From: Flammeovirga pacifica
Lineage (GTDB): Bacteria; Bacteroidota; Bacteroidia; Cytophagales; Flammeovirgaceae
Direction: 5' to 3'
DNA: 64,000 bases
Assembly (NCBI RefSeq): GCF_000807855.2
Contig: NZ_JRYR02000002.1
Span: 62,001-126,000, forward strand
The notes below the pieces were generated by a model. That model was not told the origin of the DNA. It saw only the letters and a program-made list of their open reading frames with translations, and made no database searches. A program made the position numbers and the translations under genes. This document shows, piece after piece, positions 8,649-17,959 of the stretch (positions are counted from its first letter, which is position 1; each line of letters starts with the position of its first letter).

Positions 8649-9683
8649 TTATAATTGAACTTTGTAAATTGAGAATTCAATAGTACTAACATCATTACCT
8701 GCTTCATTAATTCTAGAATTTGTATAGTATAATTGACCATTGTGAATACTAAATGTATCAGCCCATTTTACTTTACTACCTTCAACAAATACAGTCATAT
8801 CATGGCTCTTAGGATTAATTTTCATGATTCGATCATGTTCTAAATCTCCTAAATAAAGGAAGCCCTTTTGATCAAAAATCATCCCATCTGGAGCAGGAGT
8901 TTTCATAACAAAGGATACACTTTCTTCTATGTCTTTTTCACTTCCTATTAATAAAGTTGAAGTAGGAACACTATACAGACTGTATCCTGTAAGTGAATGA
9001 AAATATAAAAGGTCGTTTTTTGTATCTAAAGCAATCCCATCTGAATGAACAATATTTTTCCATTTAGTCGAACCAAATGTAAGATGATCTGTTTCTGCTT
9101 TTGTAGAAAAGTGATTGTCTAATACTCTTTGGCAATTTCCGGTAGTTAAATCAAGAATTATTAATCCGGCATGACCTGAATCTGTGAAATAGGCTTTATG
9201 GTTTTTTTTATCAATTCTTAAATCATTGACATAAGACTCAGGATGGTAAGTCCCAGGTGTAAGAGAATACGTCTTTTTTAATTGATTATTTTTTAAATCG
9301 AATACAAAAACTTTTGGAGCTCCAATCACACCCTCAAAAAGTGGATTTCTAGTATCTAGTACATATAAGTCATCTTCAAAAGCCACTACAGATTGTACCG
9401 CAATAAAGGTGGAATCACTTATCTGTTTGCCTATTTTCCAATCATTCCATTTTGTATTAGGAAAAGCTTTTTTACTTCCTTTCTGATCCACTTCGATAAC
9501 AGAAGACATAACTCCTTTTCTCCATCTAGGGAAATTTGCAAAAATTCTTCCATTAGTACTTACTGTAACACCTGTTACTTGTTGCCCTTCAAAAGCGGCA
9601 ACGATAGTGGGTACTTTGGGCTGTTCCGAACAGCTAAAAAGTAAAAAGGATAAAATGATTAGACTAAATTGTTTTAACATCAA
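8649..9683 (-). CDS. Lipoprotein of the major royal jelly / yellow family
   Basis: This 344-residue protein starts with a signal peptide and lipobox (SFLLFSCSEQ), so it is a lipoprotein facing the periplasm or cell surface. The body is a predicted beta-propeller of the MRJP/yellow family (PF03022). Signatures are AYFTDSGHAGLIILDL, HSDGIALD, YFHSLTGYSLYSV and PDGMIFDQKGFLYLGDLEHDRI. Bacterial members are annotated as hypothetical or L-dopachrome tautomerase-related; the true substrate is unknown. It is a single gene, with a 113-base gap to the downstream DUF4262 gene, which is transcribed in the same direction. Confidence 0.8.
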   Translation of the reverse strand: MMLKQFSLIILSFLLFSCSEQPKVPTIVAAFEGQQVTGVTVSTNGRIFANFPRWRKGVMSSVIEVDQKGSKKAFPNTKWNDWKIGKQISDSTFIAVQSVVAFEDDLYVLDTRNPLFEGVIGAPKVFVFDLKNNQLKKTYSLTPGTYHPESYVNDLRIDKKNHKAYFTDSGHAGLIILDLTTGNCQRVLDNHFSTKAETDHLTFGSTKWKNIVHSDGIALDTKNDLLYFHSLTGYSLYSVPTSTLLIGSEKDIEESVSFVMKTPAPDGMIFDQKGFLYLGDLEHDRIMKINPKSHDMTVFVEGSKVKWADTFSIHNGQLYYTNSRINEAGNDVSTIEFSIYKVQL

Positions 9684-10070
9684 AAGTGAAGGTGTTTGTT
9701 GTAAAAAAGACTTATTACCAAATTAATACTTTAAGAATAGAAAAATCAAGATGATTGGTAAAAAGCAGCCAATTTTAATGGTTACTTTATCAAAATTTAA
9801 TGCAACCAATTAAGAAAAATATTATAATCGAATTGATATTAAATTATGATATTAACAACAATTCTAAAATCTAGTACATGCAGGAACTTAACACCATACA
9901 CACCAGTATGTTAATTAATAGAAATGATATGTTAATGTGATATGAATATTTCAAGAATATCACATTATCATGAGAATATATTGAACTTTTGATCATGTAA
10001 AATGTGTTTAAAGAGCGTACAATTTGATAAGTTATTATAAGTTTTCTTACACACGTTATATTATCAATTA
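9684..10070. other. 387-base divergent intergenic region
   Basis: The region is very AT-rich and separates the divergent MRJP lipoprotein and T9SS genes, so both promoters should lie here. I find no convincing consensus promoter. The only clear structure is the inverted repeat at 9933-9967. No coding signal was seen. Confidence 0.6.
9933..9967. promoter_or_regulatory. Perfect 11-bp inverted repeat upstream of T9SS gene
   Basis: TAATGTGATAT (9933-9943) is the exact reverse complement of ATATCACATTA (9957-9967), with a 13-base spacer. It is about 105 bases before the start at 10071. It could be a regulator operator of two half-sites or an RNA hairpin in a long leader. Confidence 0.5.
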
Positions 10071-11225
10071 ATGACAATGCGAATCCCAACATTTCTATTT
10101 CTTATTTTCATGGTGGCACATACTGCCTTTTCACAACCCTTATTAGGTGGATATAGCCCAATCACACCAGATGATTCCGACGATCAAACTGTTTCTTCAA
10201 ATGAGTATTTAGATTTAAATTCAGGTACTTATGATTATGATGGAAATGGTGAAAAAAGTATTACGGTAGAGAATAATGGCGTCTTGCTAGTTAGAGCCGG
10301 AGTTACTCTAAATTTAAGTAATTTATCTATTAAAGATCAAGCAATTCTTTACGTAGAAAGAGGAGCAATAGTAACTGTCGAAAAAGACTTTATTGTCTCT
10401 TCGACTGGTTCAAGTGAACTGAATTCTTTGTATTTCTATGCGAATCTTAAAATTCAAATTGATGACAATAGTTATATCTTAGGAGGTAACGGTAGAATTA
10501 CTTATACAGGTTCTAACAGTGATTTAAAAGTAGACAATGGTGCAACAGTTTGCGTTGGATCAGAAGCCCCAGAGTTTTATGATCCAGACCACGCAAATTA
10601 TGGAGGAAATGGTACCGAAGCCTGTGACAAAAATGGTAACACTGCCCAATTTGTCGCTGATTTACCTGTGGAATTAATATCTTTTGAAGCGATAGCATCA
10701 AACGCATCGGTAGTTTTACAATGGGCTACAGCCACTGAAGAAAATGCTTCCCACTTTGAAATTATGAGATCTACTGATCAAACAAACTGGGAGAAAGTGG
10801 GTAGTGTAGATGCTAGTGGAAATACTAATTTCCGTCAAGATTATACTTTCACTGATACACCAAATTCATCTTCTGATGTAATTTATTACAGATTAGATCA
10901 ATATGATTTTGATGGACAAAGTGAATCATTTGGTCCCTTAAAAGTGAACTTGAATACATCAAACAATAAACTTACTGCACATGTATTCCCTAATCCTTCT
11001 GTCGATAAAGTTAATCTTCAATTAGAAGGATTACAGATGGATCAGGAGTTATCTATTTCAATCATAGATAAAATGGGCAAAAAGGTTTATCAAGAACAAA
11101 AAATAATTGAAGCGAATAGTTTACTATATAATGTCCAAAAGTTGGAAGGACTTCAGCCGGGACATTATCTAATTATGCTAAGTTCCGGTTCCGAAAAAAT
11201 TACTGTAAGATTCATTAAACAATAA
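10071..11225 (+). CDS. Secreted T9SS protein of unknown function
   Basis: This 384-residue exported protein has a signal peptide to about residue 21 (VAHTAFSQ). Residues 45-170 form a low-complexity beta-rich stretch with repeated hydrophobic strands (GVLLVRAGVTLNL, AILYVERGAIVTV, NSYILGGNGRITYTG), suggesting a right-handed beta-helix or autotransporter-like adhesion fold. Residues 205-300 are an Ig/FnIII-like domain beginning LPVELISFEA with VVLQWATATEENASHFEI, common just before sorting domains in Bacteroidota. The C-terminal 75 residues are a type A T9SS sorting domain (HVFPNPSVDKVNL, YQEQK, LQPGHYLIML). It is likely cell-surface attached; no enzyme motif is seen. Confidence 0.85.
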   Translation: MTMRIPTFLFLIFMVAHTAFSQPLLGGYSPITPDDSDDQTVSSNEYLDLNSGTYDYDGNGEKSITVENNGVLLVRAGVTLNLSNLSIKDQAILYVERGAIVTVEKDFIVSSTGSSELNSLYFYANLKIQIDDNSYILGGNGRITYTGSNSDLKVDNGATVCVGSEAPEFYDPDHANYGGNGTEACDKNGNTAQFVADLPVELISFEAIASNASVVLQWATATEENASHFEIMRSTDQTNWEKVGSVDASGNTNFRQDYTFTDTPNSSSDVIYYRLDQYDFDGQSESFGPLKVNLNTSNNKLTAHVFPNPSVDKVNLQLEGLQMDQELSISIIDKMGKKVYQEQKIIEANSLLYNVQKLEGLQPGHYLIMLSSGSEKITVRFIKQ

Positions 11226-11238
11226 CTTTCTATTACAT

Positions 11239-11278
11239 TAGGCTGTCTCAAAAATATTGAGACAGCCTATTATTTTTA
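11239..11278. terminator. Strong bidirectional terminator
   Basis: TAGGCTGTCTCAA (11239-11251) and TTGAGACAGCCTA (11257-11269) form a perfect 13-bp stem with a 5-base loop. TATTATTTTT follows on the plus strand. It also overlaps the end of the converging DUF4345 gene. Confidence 0.85.
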
Positions 11279-11710
11279 ATGAGGGAATAAAGCGGAATGA
11301 TCAGATGACAGATCTTTTGATTTACCTTGTTGAAGAAGAATTAAACCTCCGATGCCTCCAAGTAAAAGTTCTCCTATCATTGCGTAAAACAAACCATCTG
11401 CAGGAAAGCCATCAATCAATACACTGAGTAGTCTTCCAAGGCCATAAGCAGAGTAGAATAAAGTAGCAATTTGTATTGAAAATGTTCTGAGAGATTGCTT
11501 TATCATCCCTATTAGAATAATCAGACTAGCTAAAAGTATAGCTGCTCCAGGAGCCCTAGTTTCATTAAAATGGCTAATATTATTCCCAATAATAATATCT
11601 GATTGAGATTGAATTTCTGCAGGGAAAAAGACAAGCATAAAGCCTACATATAGACCAATAGTACTTGCCAAGAATAAATAGATAGAGATTATTTTTGAGT
11701 TCATATTCAT
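11276..11710 (-). CDS. DUF4345 family small membrane protein
   Basis: This 144-residue protein has four predicted membrane helices (about residues 7-27, 50-70, 78-98 and 105-127). Family signatures are NETRAPGAAILLASLIILIG and YGLGRLLSVLIDGFP. DUF4345 proteins have no known function. It is the last gene after the caspase-like protein and AraC regulator genes on the minus strand, separated from the latter by 85 bases, and may be its own transcript. Confidence 0.78.
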   Translation of the reverse strand: MNMNSKIISIYLFLASTIGLYVGFMLVFFPAEIQSQSDIIIGNNISHFNETRAPGAAILLASLIILIGMIKQSLRTFSIQIATLFYSAYGLGRLLSVLIDGFPADGLFYAMIGELLLGGIGGLILLQQGKSKDLSSDHSALFPH

Positions 11711-11795
11711 TGTGATTTTAATGATTAATAACTCAAAAGTAATGAGGCAGTAATAGCTTTAGATGTTTGAAAAAAGATAAGATTTGTTCTAAAAA

Positions 11796-12641
11796 TTATT
11801 TAGCAACATCACTTGGCCTAAACCCATATTGTTTATAAAACGCATTAGAAAAAGAACTGATGCTTTCATAACCAACCCTCCATGCAGCTTCTTTTACAGA
11901 TAATTCGTTTTTACTTAATAATTGATGTGCCTTATTTAAACGTTGTAATTGGAGATATTTGAAAATCGGCACACCAAAGATCTCTTTAAATCTTTTTTGA
12001 AGTGTGGTATGATTAATACCTACCATTTTCGATAATTCGTTAATAGAAGGAGGCGTCTCAATATTTTGATCCATGATTTCTTTTACCCATTCTATTTGAG
12101 AGTGATCTTCTTTTTTAGAAACCTCAACTAAACTTGTAAAGTAATGCGATAACAGTTCGATTACTTGGCTTTTTATGAAAAATAGTTTGGCTGCCCCTTC
12201 CAACTCCGTTTCAAATATCTTAATGATAGCACCATGCATTGCTGGTGTCAGATGTTTTTTAGGCCCTAACAAAAAATCTGCTTTTGTTTGTAGTAAAGAT
12301 GGGAGGTTTTTTTCAAAGAGTTCTTTTTCAAAAGAAGGTAATTGTTTGAGGTTTTTAAGCGTAGAAAAAATATTGATGCTTCTCAAGGGTTCACTTTGAT
12401 GAATACGATGTGATACCTCTACTTTTTCATTGCCAAAGAAAGAAAAAACAATTCCTTTAGAACTATGTATTATTTCTTTTTTATCACCAAAACTGATAGT
12501 AGACTCTACTTCTCCTGACCCGTAGAATGAAATTCCAATCACCTCTTCATCAATTTTACAATGAAAGATTTCAGCTTCTTGGGCTTCAGTACTATCAATA
12601 AGTACTACAAAATTATTTATTTCTAAAATATCAGTGGTCAT
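11796..12641 (-). CDS. AraC-family transcriptional regulator
   Basis: This 281-residue regulator has an N-terminal half (1-180) that is a divergent sensing domain with no recognisable ligand motif. The C-terminal double helix-turn-helix spans about residues 190-281: PSINELSKMVGINHTTLQKRF for the first and VKEAAWRVGYESISSFSNAFYKQYGFRPS for the second, a classic AraC signature. The overall layout recalls PchR-like regulators. It begins only five bases after the stop of the giant caspase-like gene and is surely co-transcribed with it, so it may control that gene or share a physiological signal. Confidence 0.88.
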   Translation of the reverse strand: MTTDILEINNFVVLIDSTEAQEAEIFHCKIDEEVIGISFYGSGEVESTISFGDKKEIIHSSKGIVFSFFGNEKVEVSHRIHQSEPLRSINIFSTLKNLKQLPSFEKELFEKNLPSLLQTKADFLLGPKKHLTPAMHGAIIKIFETELEGAAKLFFIKSQVIELLSHYFTSLVEVSKKEDHSQIEWVKEIMDQNIETPPSINELSKMVGINHTTLQKRFKEIFGVPIFKYLQLQRLNKAHQLLSKNELSVKEAAWRVGYESISSFSNAFYKQYGFRPSDVAK

Positions 12642-12646
12642 AAAAT

Positions 12647-15600
12647 TTATTGGTCGTTCTTCTTTTTACTAAAGAAATCAAAATCATTATTGATATTTTC
12701 TAATCTATTGGTTGGGTTTTGTTTTCCATCCGTTAATCGGGCAACCTCTTTAAATAGATATTCTTGAAGTTCGGAAACATTGATGACACCATCTTCATTT
12801 TTGTCCGCTTTTAATTCTGCAAGACCGGATAATAAAGCGTAAGTGAACACGCCATTTTTCCATTTTTGACCTTCAAAAGCAAACTCTAACCCACTTGCAC
12901 TAGAAAAAATAAATGCACCCGTACCTCTTCTAATTTCATTGAAAGCATTTTTTATATCTGCAATAGTATTTTCTTTTGGTACATTACTTAGTAGATCATC
13001 TAACATCGGGTCATCAGATGTTTTTTTCTTTTTAGAAGCATTTTTTAATTTTAGCCCTCTTACGTTAGTCGCACTATGAGTGGTTGTTACACCATCGGCC
13101 AAATCAAAATCATCCTCTAATAATTCCCCACTCTGACAGGCATCAATAAATATTGCTTTGTTACGTGCAGGTATGCCATCAATTAAATCTTCTAAAGTAG
13201 CGTATTTCAAGCCCCCATTACTAGGTTGTGCAAAATCTATGGAATAGGTCGATAGGTACAATTCTTTATCGTAAATAGTACCATGTCCTGCAAAGAAAAT
13301 GTAGACGTGGTCATCTACTGTCGTTTTCAAAAGTATTTCTTTGAGCGATTCTATTTTATCTACACTTACTTCTTCGTTGGTGATCACATAACTTTCTACT
13401 TCAGAAGAATCTTGTGCATTATCTTTAAAAATTTGAGCAAAATCAATAGCATCTTTATCCGCATAAGTAAGATTCATATCAGCCTGTTGATGTCGTGAAA
13501 CACCTATGCCAATCACCACCGTTTTTGCTTTTCTTTTTAATTGATTATTGATAGATCGTGACCATCGAATCGACTCTCTACCGTATTGATCTGTACAGGA
13601 AACTTCGATGTAATTCTGCCCATTTGATAAAGGTATTTTTTGATTGATTTGATAGTCTGTACCTTGAATTTCTTTCCCCTGAATACCAAAATAAGGTACA
13701 TTATTGACCCATATATTTAGCTTATTTAGTGCAATGTTTTTTGATGCAGCAGTAATGTTTAAATCAATACTCTCCTGCTCAACAGAAAGAGGTATATCTT
13801 GATCGTTTACATCAATAGTAGGTACTTCTTGTATGGCTTGTTTAGTATCAATACCTAATAAAGAGAGACGTTGTTTATTTAGTTTTTTATAGCGATCAAT
13901 CATCATTGGATTGACAAATTTCAGACGTTCAAATACAATATCGGGGCGATTAAGTAAAACATCAAATTGTTCAAATTTATAGATGTCACTACCTGATTTA
14001 ATACTTAAAATATTATCAATAGTCTTAGAAGAAGTATAATACAAATCAGGAGTATAAATAATATAATCTAGTGTGGGCGATAGGTACATTGTCGCTAACA
14101 ATTTCCCAATGTTTTCATCAATATCCCAAAATTTAATGGCCCCTTTAGTATCACTGCCTACCAAGACTTTTTGGTCTCCAATCAAGAACAAATTATAATT
14201 AACAGAAGAGGCATAGATGCTATTGATATCATTAATTGGCCAACTTTTTATGATCTTTTGCGTCTTTACATCCACCATTAAAATATTAAGATCATAATTA
14301 ATGATATAGATATATTTTGAATCAGAACTAGCTACAGCGTTTGAATTTAACTTTAAAATATCCCCTTGTGTATTCATTTTATTCCCGTATAAATCAACGA
14401 CCTGTTCAAAGGGAATATCTTTACCATTTTGATTCACAAAATCATATTGAAAATACTCATTTTGTCCAAAAGCACCTTTTTTATCTTTGGTAAAAAATAA
14501 TTGATGATTAGATGTTAGAGTGACTGATTTAATTTGATGACCAAAGGATAATTTTTTAGGTTCAATATGGTATAATTGCTCCTTGGTCACAGCATCAAAG
14601 ATATAAATGTCTGAAATTTTATTATTATATATATCTTGAGATTTATTGATTGTAATACCAAAATATTTCCCATCGTTGGATTGGAATATATCCCAAATTC
14701 TTTCTTCTCCATTAAAAGGATAATGATAAAGAGTGTCGTATCTTTTATTCTCGATATTATAAGTAAGCACACTTCTTTTTTCTCCATAATCAATACCAAT
14801 CACATGATTATCAATAGCTATTGATTTTGTAAGGAACCGACTATGAGAATTTAAACCATAGGCAGATTTCTTTTCAGTTGGGTCAACATATCTACCGAAT
14901 CTCGTTTCATCAAAAGAAAAAATATCTCGAGAAAAATCTACTTTCACTAATTTATGTTCATAGTAATCTGTAGTCGAATAATTGATATAAAAAGCTTGTT
15001 GGTTCAATGGTTCTACGTTCTTTTCAACATCAAGAGATTGAGCGACCTGATGACCAAAACTATTGATTTGTTGTAAAGAATTCAGACTAAATAATTTTAT
15101 TTTTCCATGAGTATCACCAATGGCAAGAAGGTCTCCATCTATTGTAATTGTTGAAATAGTATAATAATTATTCGGTGATATAATTTCGGCTTTTAAACTT
15201 CCAGAAGTTAAATCAAACTCGTATAAACTGCCTTTACTTCCGCTAACAAAAATGGATTGACGTTTTTCGTTGATAACAATTGCTCCATCATAATTTAGAT
15301 TTTTGCTTTTAGTAGGAGGGGTAGTAACCTTTGTCTGGGTGTTGATATCAATATAATATTTAGTTTTTGATAAAGCTGGATTGTAAACCCCTATCACTCC
15401 ATTGTTAAATAATAGAACGGCATTGTCTTTACTGATACTACCACTTAGAATAGTGTTTTTTATTTTTTCAGGCTTATCAAAATAATATTTCTGATGTTGA
15501 ATAGTAGACGTAAACTTATTGATATCGAATAAGGTAGTGTCATTATCGTTGACTTTTACTAACTTCTCTTTTTGAATAAATAACTTGAGGTCTTCTTTAT

Positions 15601-17854
15601 TCTGTATATGTAAAGTAGGCTCATCTTTTTCGCTAATTAGTTTATTCTTGCTAATTAACCATTGCTTATTTTCTTCTTGATTTCCAAAAATAAGAGTATC
15701 ACCTTCTACCTTAAATATTCCTTTATCGGAAGCCTTATCGAACATTAATTGTCTTCCTGTAGTCAAATCCCAAAGGATGAAATTGTAATAATCTTTACCA
15801 AGAAGTTTTTTTCGACCATCCAAAAATACAATTTCTTCTACTTTATTTTTGATAGTTTGATTGATGTATACGGATAAATCATTACTGGCAAATTGATTTT
15901 TATCTAGCTTAACTTGTTCTTTCAATGCCTGAAAATCTACAAATTGAATTTCACCCTTATTTAAGGCGATAAGCAATTGGTCTTTGTACTTTTCAAGTTG
16001 ACTAATCTTACCTTCAATACTAAACGATTGTACAAATTCCGGATGTTCTAGTGAAGTTTTTGTATCATATATAAAGAGTTCTCCCCAACCGTTATCTGTA
16101 TTAAATCCAATAAGGATGAGCTGCTCTTCTGGTAAAATTAAATAGGAGATGCCTTCATTAAAATTAATATTAAGATCCTCTAATTTTTGATTAATAGTTA
16201 AAGGAGTATACGTTTTAGATTTATAAGTAAAAGTGAAGTCTGAATATTGATCTTTGAAAATATTTTTTTGTATTGCTTTATTAAATTCTTTTGGCAATTG
16301 TTCTTTCTTTTCAAAAGCATAAGGATTATTTATATTCAATTGATAAATATTGGATGGATCACCATAATCTCCTTGATAGGAAATATACAACAGAGAATCT
16401 TTCGTATCATATTGTACTCGATTAAAATAAAGTTGCTCCATCTGACGATTAAAACCCGAAAAAGATTGAATAATGCTATCAGCTTTTAAATCAATTGATG
16501 TGAGACCGTCGATATAATCGTGTTGCTTTACTTTATCAAGTTTAAAATGAACATATAAGATATCACGGTCTTGGTCAATGGTAAAGTGAGTGCCATTTTT
16601 TGAAAAACTATTTATGCTATCCTTAGAAAATTGATAGCTTTTTGATATCGGTAATTCATTAGTGTTGACATTCTTAAATACAAATGTCTGTTTCTTTTTC
16701 TGTAAATTCTCTTTGATCCAATAGATGTTATCGTTTAACTTTTGATATGTGTTAGGAACTTTAATATTAGAGGCTAATGGTGGACTAAAAAAGCCTTCTA
16801 CAGGATACGGCTCATAATGAATACCGCTTAAATCATAAATCCAAATGCCTTTTTCAAGAACAGAAGTTTTAATTAAATTTTTATTTTTTCCTTTCAAAAA
16901 GAAGGGAGCATCTCGTGAAGAGAGAACTTGTTCTCCTTCTATAAACACAATTTTATCCTCTACTAATTGGACTCTTTTTTCTCCTTCTTGATAAAAAATA
17001 AAGTCGTAGGGTTTTCCTATACTTAAAGTGTTTAAATAATAAATAAAATGATTTCCTTTTGTGTCTTCAATGTAATAGCTATTGGCTAATTGATTGATCT
17101 TGATTCCATTGGGATAAATGTTCTTAATCTTCTTTTCAATAAATGAGTCACCTTTTCGAATAAATATTTCTCCTTCTTTATTGTATTTAATAGAACCATT
17201 TTCTTTAAAACTCACTAAATCAAGTGCTATTGATTTTTCTTCAAAAGTGTCTAAGTCAAGTACGGTTAATTGATTTTCAATACCTGAAAAACCACCTCCT
17301 TTTTGGTATACAAGTGTATTTTCAAAACGAGTAAGCAGATATTCATTGAGTTCTTTAAACTTAAAAGTACCCACCCTAGCATAAGCCTTCCAATTAAAGA
17401 CATCTATATAGTTTGTTGTCCCTATTCCTCGTCTTTGAGTAAGTAGCAAAGAGTCGTTTTCCATAAAAAAGATAGATTGGAAATTACCGGAATAGTTGGC
17501 TTTTATTTCACCTTTTTCAAGATCAAAGACAATTAAATTCCCTGGTTTATCTTCATTAATATTGAGGAGAGAAAATGCCAGTAGAGGCAATTTGGGATGC
17601 AATTTAATATCGGTTATATCACTAAATTGTCCAATAGGAGAATTGGAATAACTACCATCTTGTTTGATAATCTGAAGGGCAAAATTGTCTTTTTCTGAAT
17701 CATACCCTTTCATTACACCTACACTAAATTGTTCGTTAGCATCTCCGTTGATGTAATAATAATTTTTAGGACAATAATATGTTTTTTGTTGGCCTACTAA
17801 ATCAATAGAAAAAAGGAGGCTGAATAAAACAGATAGTAAAGTTATTTTGTGCAT
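12647..17854 (-). CDS. Giant exported beta-propeller protein with C-terminal caspase-like protease
   Basis: This 1735-residue protein has a signal peptide (to about residue 21, IDLVGQQ). Residues 30-1290 contain many WD40/PQQ-like blades with recurrent D-x-x-T-G or D-x-x-K-G turns, such as LFNNGVIGVYNPALSK and LYEFDLTSGSLKAEI, probably two or more propellers. An Ig-like domain (about 1370-1440) precedes a caspase-like domain (clan CD, peptidase C14 type) from residue 1442. The catalytic dyad is His1524 in IFFAGHG and Cys1573 in FIDACQSGE. Near the end, DKNEDGVINVSE (1684-1695) reads as an EF-hand-like calcium loop. It is followed after five bases by the AraC gene. The protein likely acts in the periplasm or outside the cell; its role and target are unknown. 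Confidence 0.85.
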   Translation of the reverse strand: MHKITLLSVLFSLLFSIDLVGQQKTYYCPKNYYYINGDANEQFSVGVMKGYDSEKDNFALQIIKQDGSYSNSPIGQFSDITDIKLHPKLPLLAFSLLNINEDKPGNLIVFDLEKGEIKANYSGNFQSIFFMENDSLLLTQRRGIGTTNYIDVFNWKAYARVGTFKFKELNEYLLTRFENTLVYQKGGGFSGIENQLTVLDLDTFEEKSIALDLVSFKENGSIKYNKEGEIFIRKGDSFIEKKIKNIYPNGIKINQLANSYYIEDTKGNHFIYYLNTLSIGKPYDFIFYQEGEKRVQLVEDKIVFIEGEQVLSSRDAPFFLKGKNKNLIKTSVLEKGIWIYDLSGIHYEPYPVEGFFSPPLASNIKVPNTYQKLNDNIYWIKENLQKKKQTFVFKNVNTNELPISKSYQFSKDSINSFSKNGTHFTIDQDRDILYVHFKLDKVKQHDYIDGLTSIDLKADSIIQSFSGFNRQMEQLYFNRVQYDTKDSLLYISYQGDYGDPSNIYQLNINNPYAFEKKEQLPKEFNKAIQKNIFKDQYSDFTFTYKSKTYTPLTINQKLEDLNINFNEGISYLILPEEQLILIGFNTDNGWGELFIYDTKTSLEHPEFVQSFSIEGKISQLEKYKDQLLIALNKGEIQFVDFQALKEQVKLDKNQFASNDLSVYINQTIKNKVEEIVFLDGRKKLLGKDYYNFILWDLTTGRQLMFDKASDKGIFKVEGDTLIFGNQEENKQWLISKNKLISEKDEPTLHIQNKEDLKLFIQKEKLVKVNDNDTTLFDINKFTSTIQHQKYYFDKPEKIKNTILSGSISKDNAVLLFNNGVIGVYNPALSKTKYYIDINTQTKVTTPPTKSKNLNYDGAIVINEKRQSIFVSGSKGSLYEFDLTSGSLKAEIISPNNYYTISTITIDGDLLAIGDTHGKIKLFSLNSLQQINSFGHQVAQSLDVEKNVEPLNQQAFYINYSTTDYYEHKLVKVDFSRDIFSFDETRFGRYVDPTEKKSAYGLNSHSRFLTKSIAIDNHVIGIDYGEKRSVLTYNIENKRYDTLYHYPFNGEERIWDIFQSNDGKYFGITINKSQDIYNNKISDIYIFDAVTKEQLYHIEPKKLSFGHQIKSVTLTSNHQLFFTKDKKGAFGQNEYFQYDFVNQNGKDIPFEQVVDLYGNKMNTQGDILKLNSNAVASSDSKYIYIINYDLNILMVDVKTQKIIKSWPINDINSIYASSVNYNLFLIGDQKVLVGSDTKGAIKFWDIDENIGKLLATMYLSPTLDYIIYTPDLYYTSSKTIDNILSIKSGSDIYKFEQFDVLLNRPDIVFERLKFVNPMMIDRYKKLNKQRLSLLGIDTKQAIQEVPTIDVNDQDIPLSVEQESIDLNITAASKNIALNKLNIWVNNVPYFGIQGKEIQGTDYQINQKIPLSNGQNYIEVSCTDQYGRESIRWSRSINNQLKRKAKTVVIGIGVSRHQQADMNLTYADKDAIDFAQIFKDNAQDSSEVESYVITNEEVSVDKIESLKEILLKTTVDDHVYIFFAGHGTIYDKELYLSTYSIDFAQPSNGGLKYATLEDLIDGIPARNKAIFIDACQSGELLEDDFDLADGVTTTHSATNVRGLKLKNASKKKKTSDDPMLDDLLSNVPKENTIADIKNAFNEIRRGTGAFIFSSASGLEFAFEGQKWKNGVFTYALLSGLAELKADKNEDGVINVSELQEYLFKEVARLTDGKQNPTNRLENINNDFDFFSKKKNDQ

Positions 17855-17890
17855 AGTGGTAGAAAGAAGCTGTATCTAACGTAAAGATAC

Positions 17891-17920
17891 TATTCCTAAG
17901 AGGAATAGATGTTCCTCTTA
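17891..17920. promoter_or_regulatory. Two overlapping, mutually exclusive palindromes
   Basis: TATTCCT/AGGAATA (17891-17907) and TAAGAGGAA/TTCCTCTTA (17897-17920) are both perfect stems that share the AGGAA segment. They lie between the stop of the YdjM-type gene (17960) and the start of the caspase-like gene (17854). The larger can terminate the upstream gene, and the pair could form a switch in the caspase-gene leader. Confidence 0.55.
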
Positions 17921-17959
17921 ATGAAATATTTTAAATGAGTAGTCTTACTTTGATAATAA

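Noticed and set aside
11239-11278. Insertion-sequence end based on the GCTGTCT core
   Set aside because: It is a short perfect hairpin with a T tract between converging genes and no transposase nearby, so it is a terminator.
13283-16489. Short plus-strand reading frames inside the caspase gene
   Set aside because: They are antisense shadows of a well-supported gene and have no family features.
12647-17854. A cytosolic anti-phage caspase effector
   Set aside because: The protein has an N-terminal signal peptide and no adjacent nucleotide-cyclase, NLR or other defence gene.
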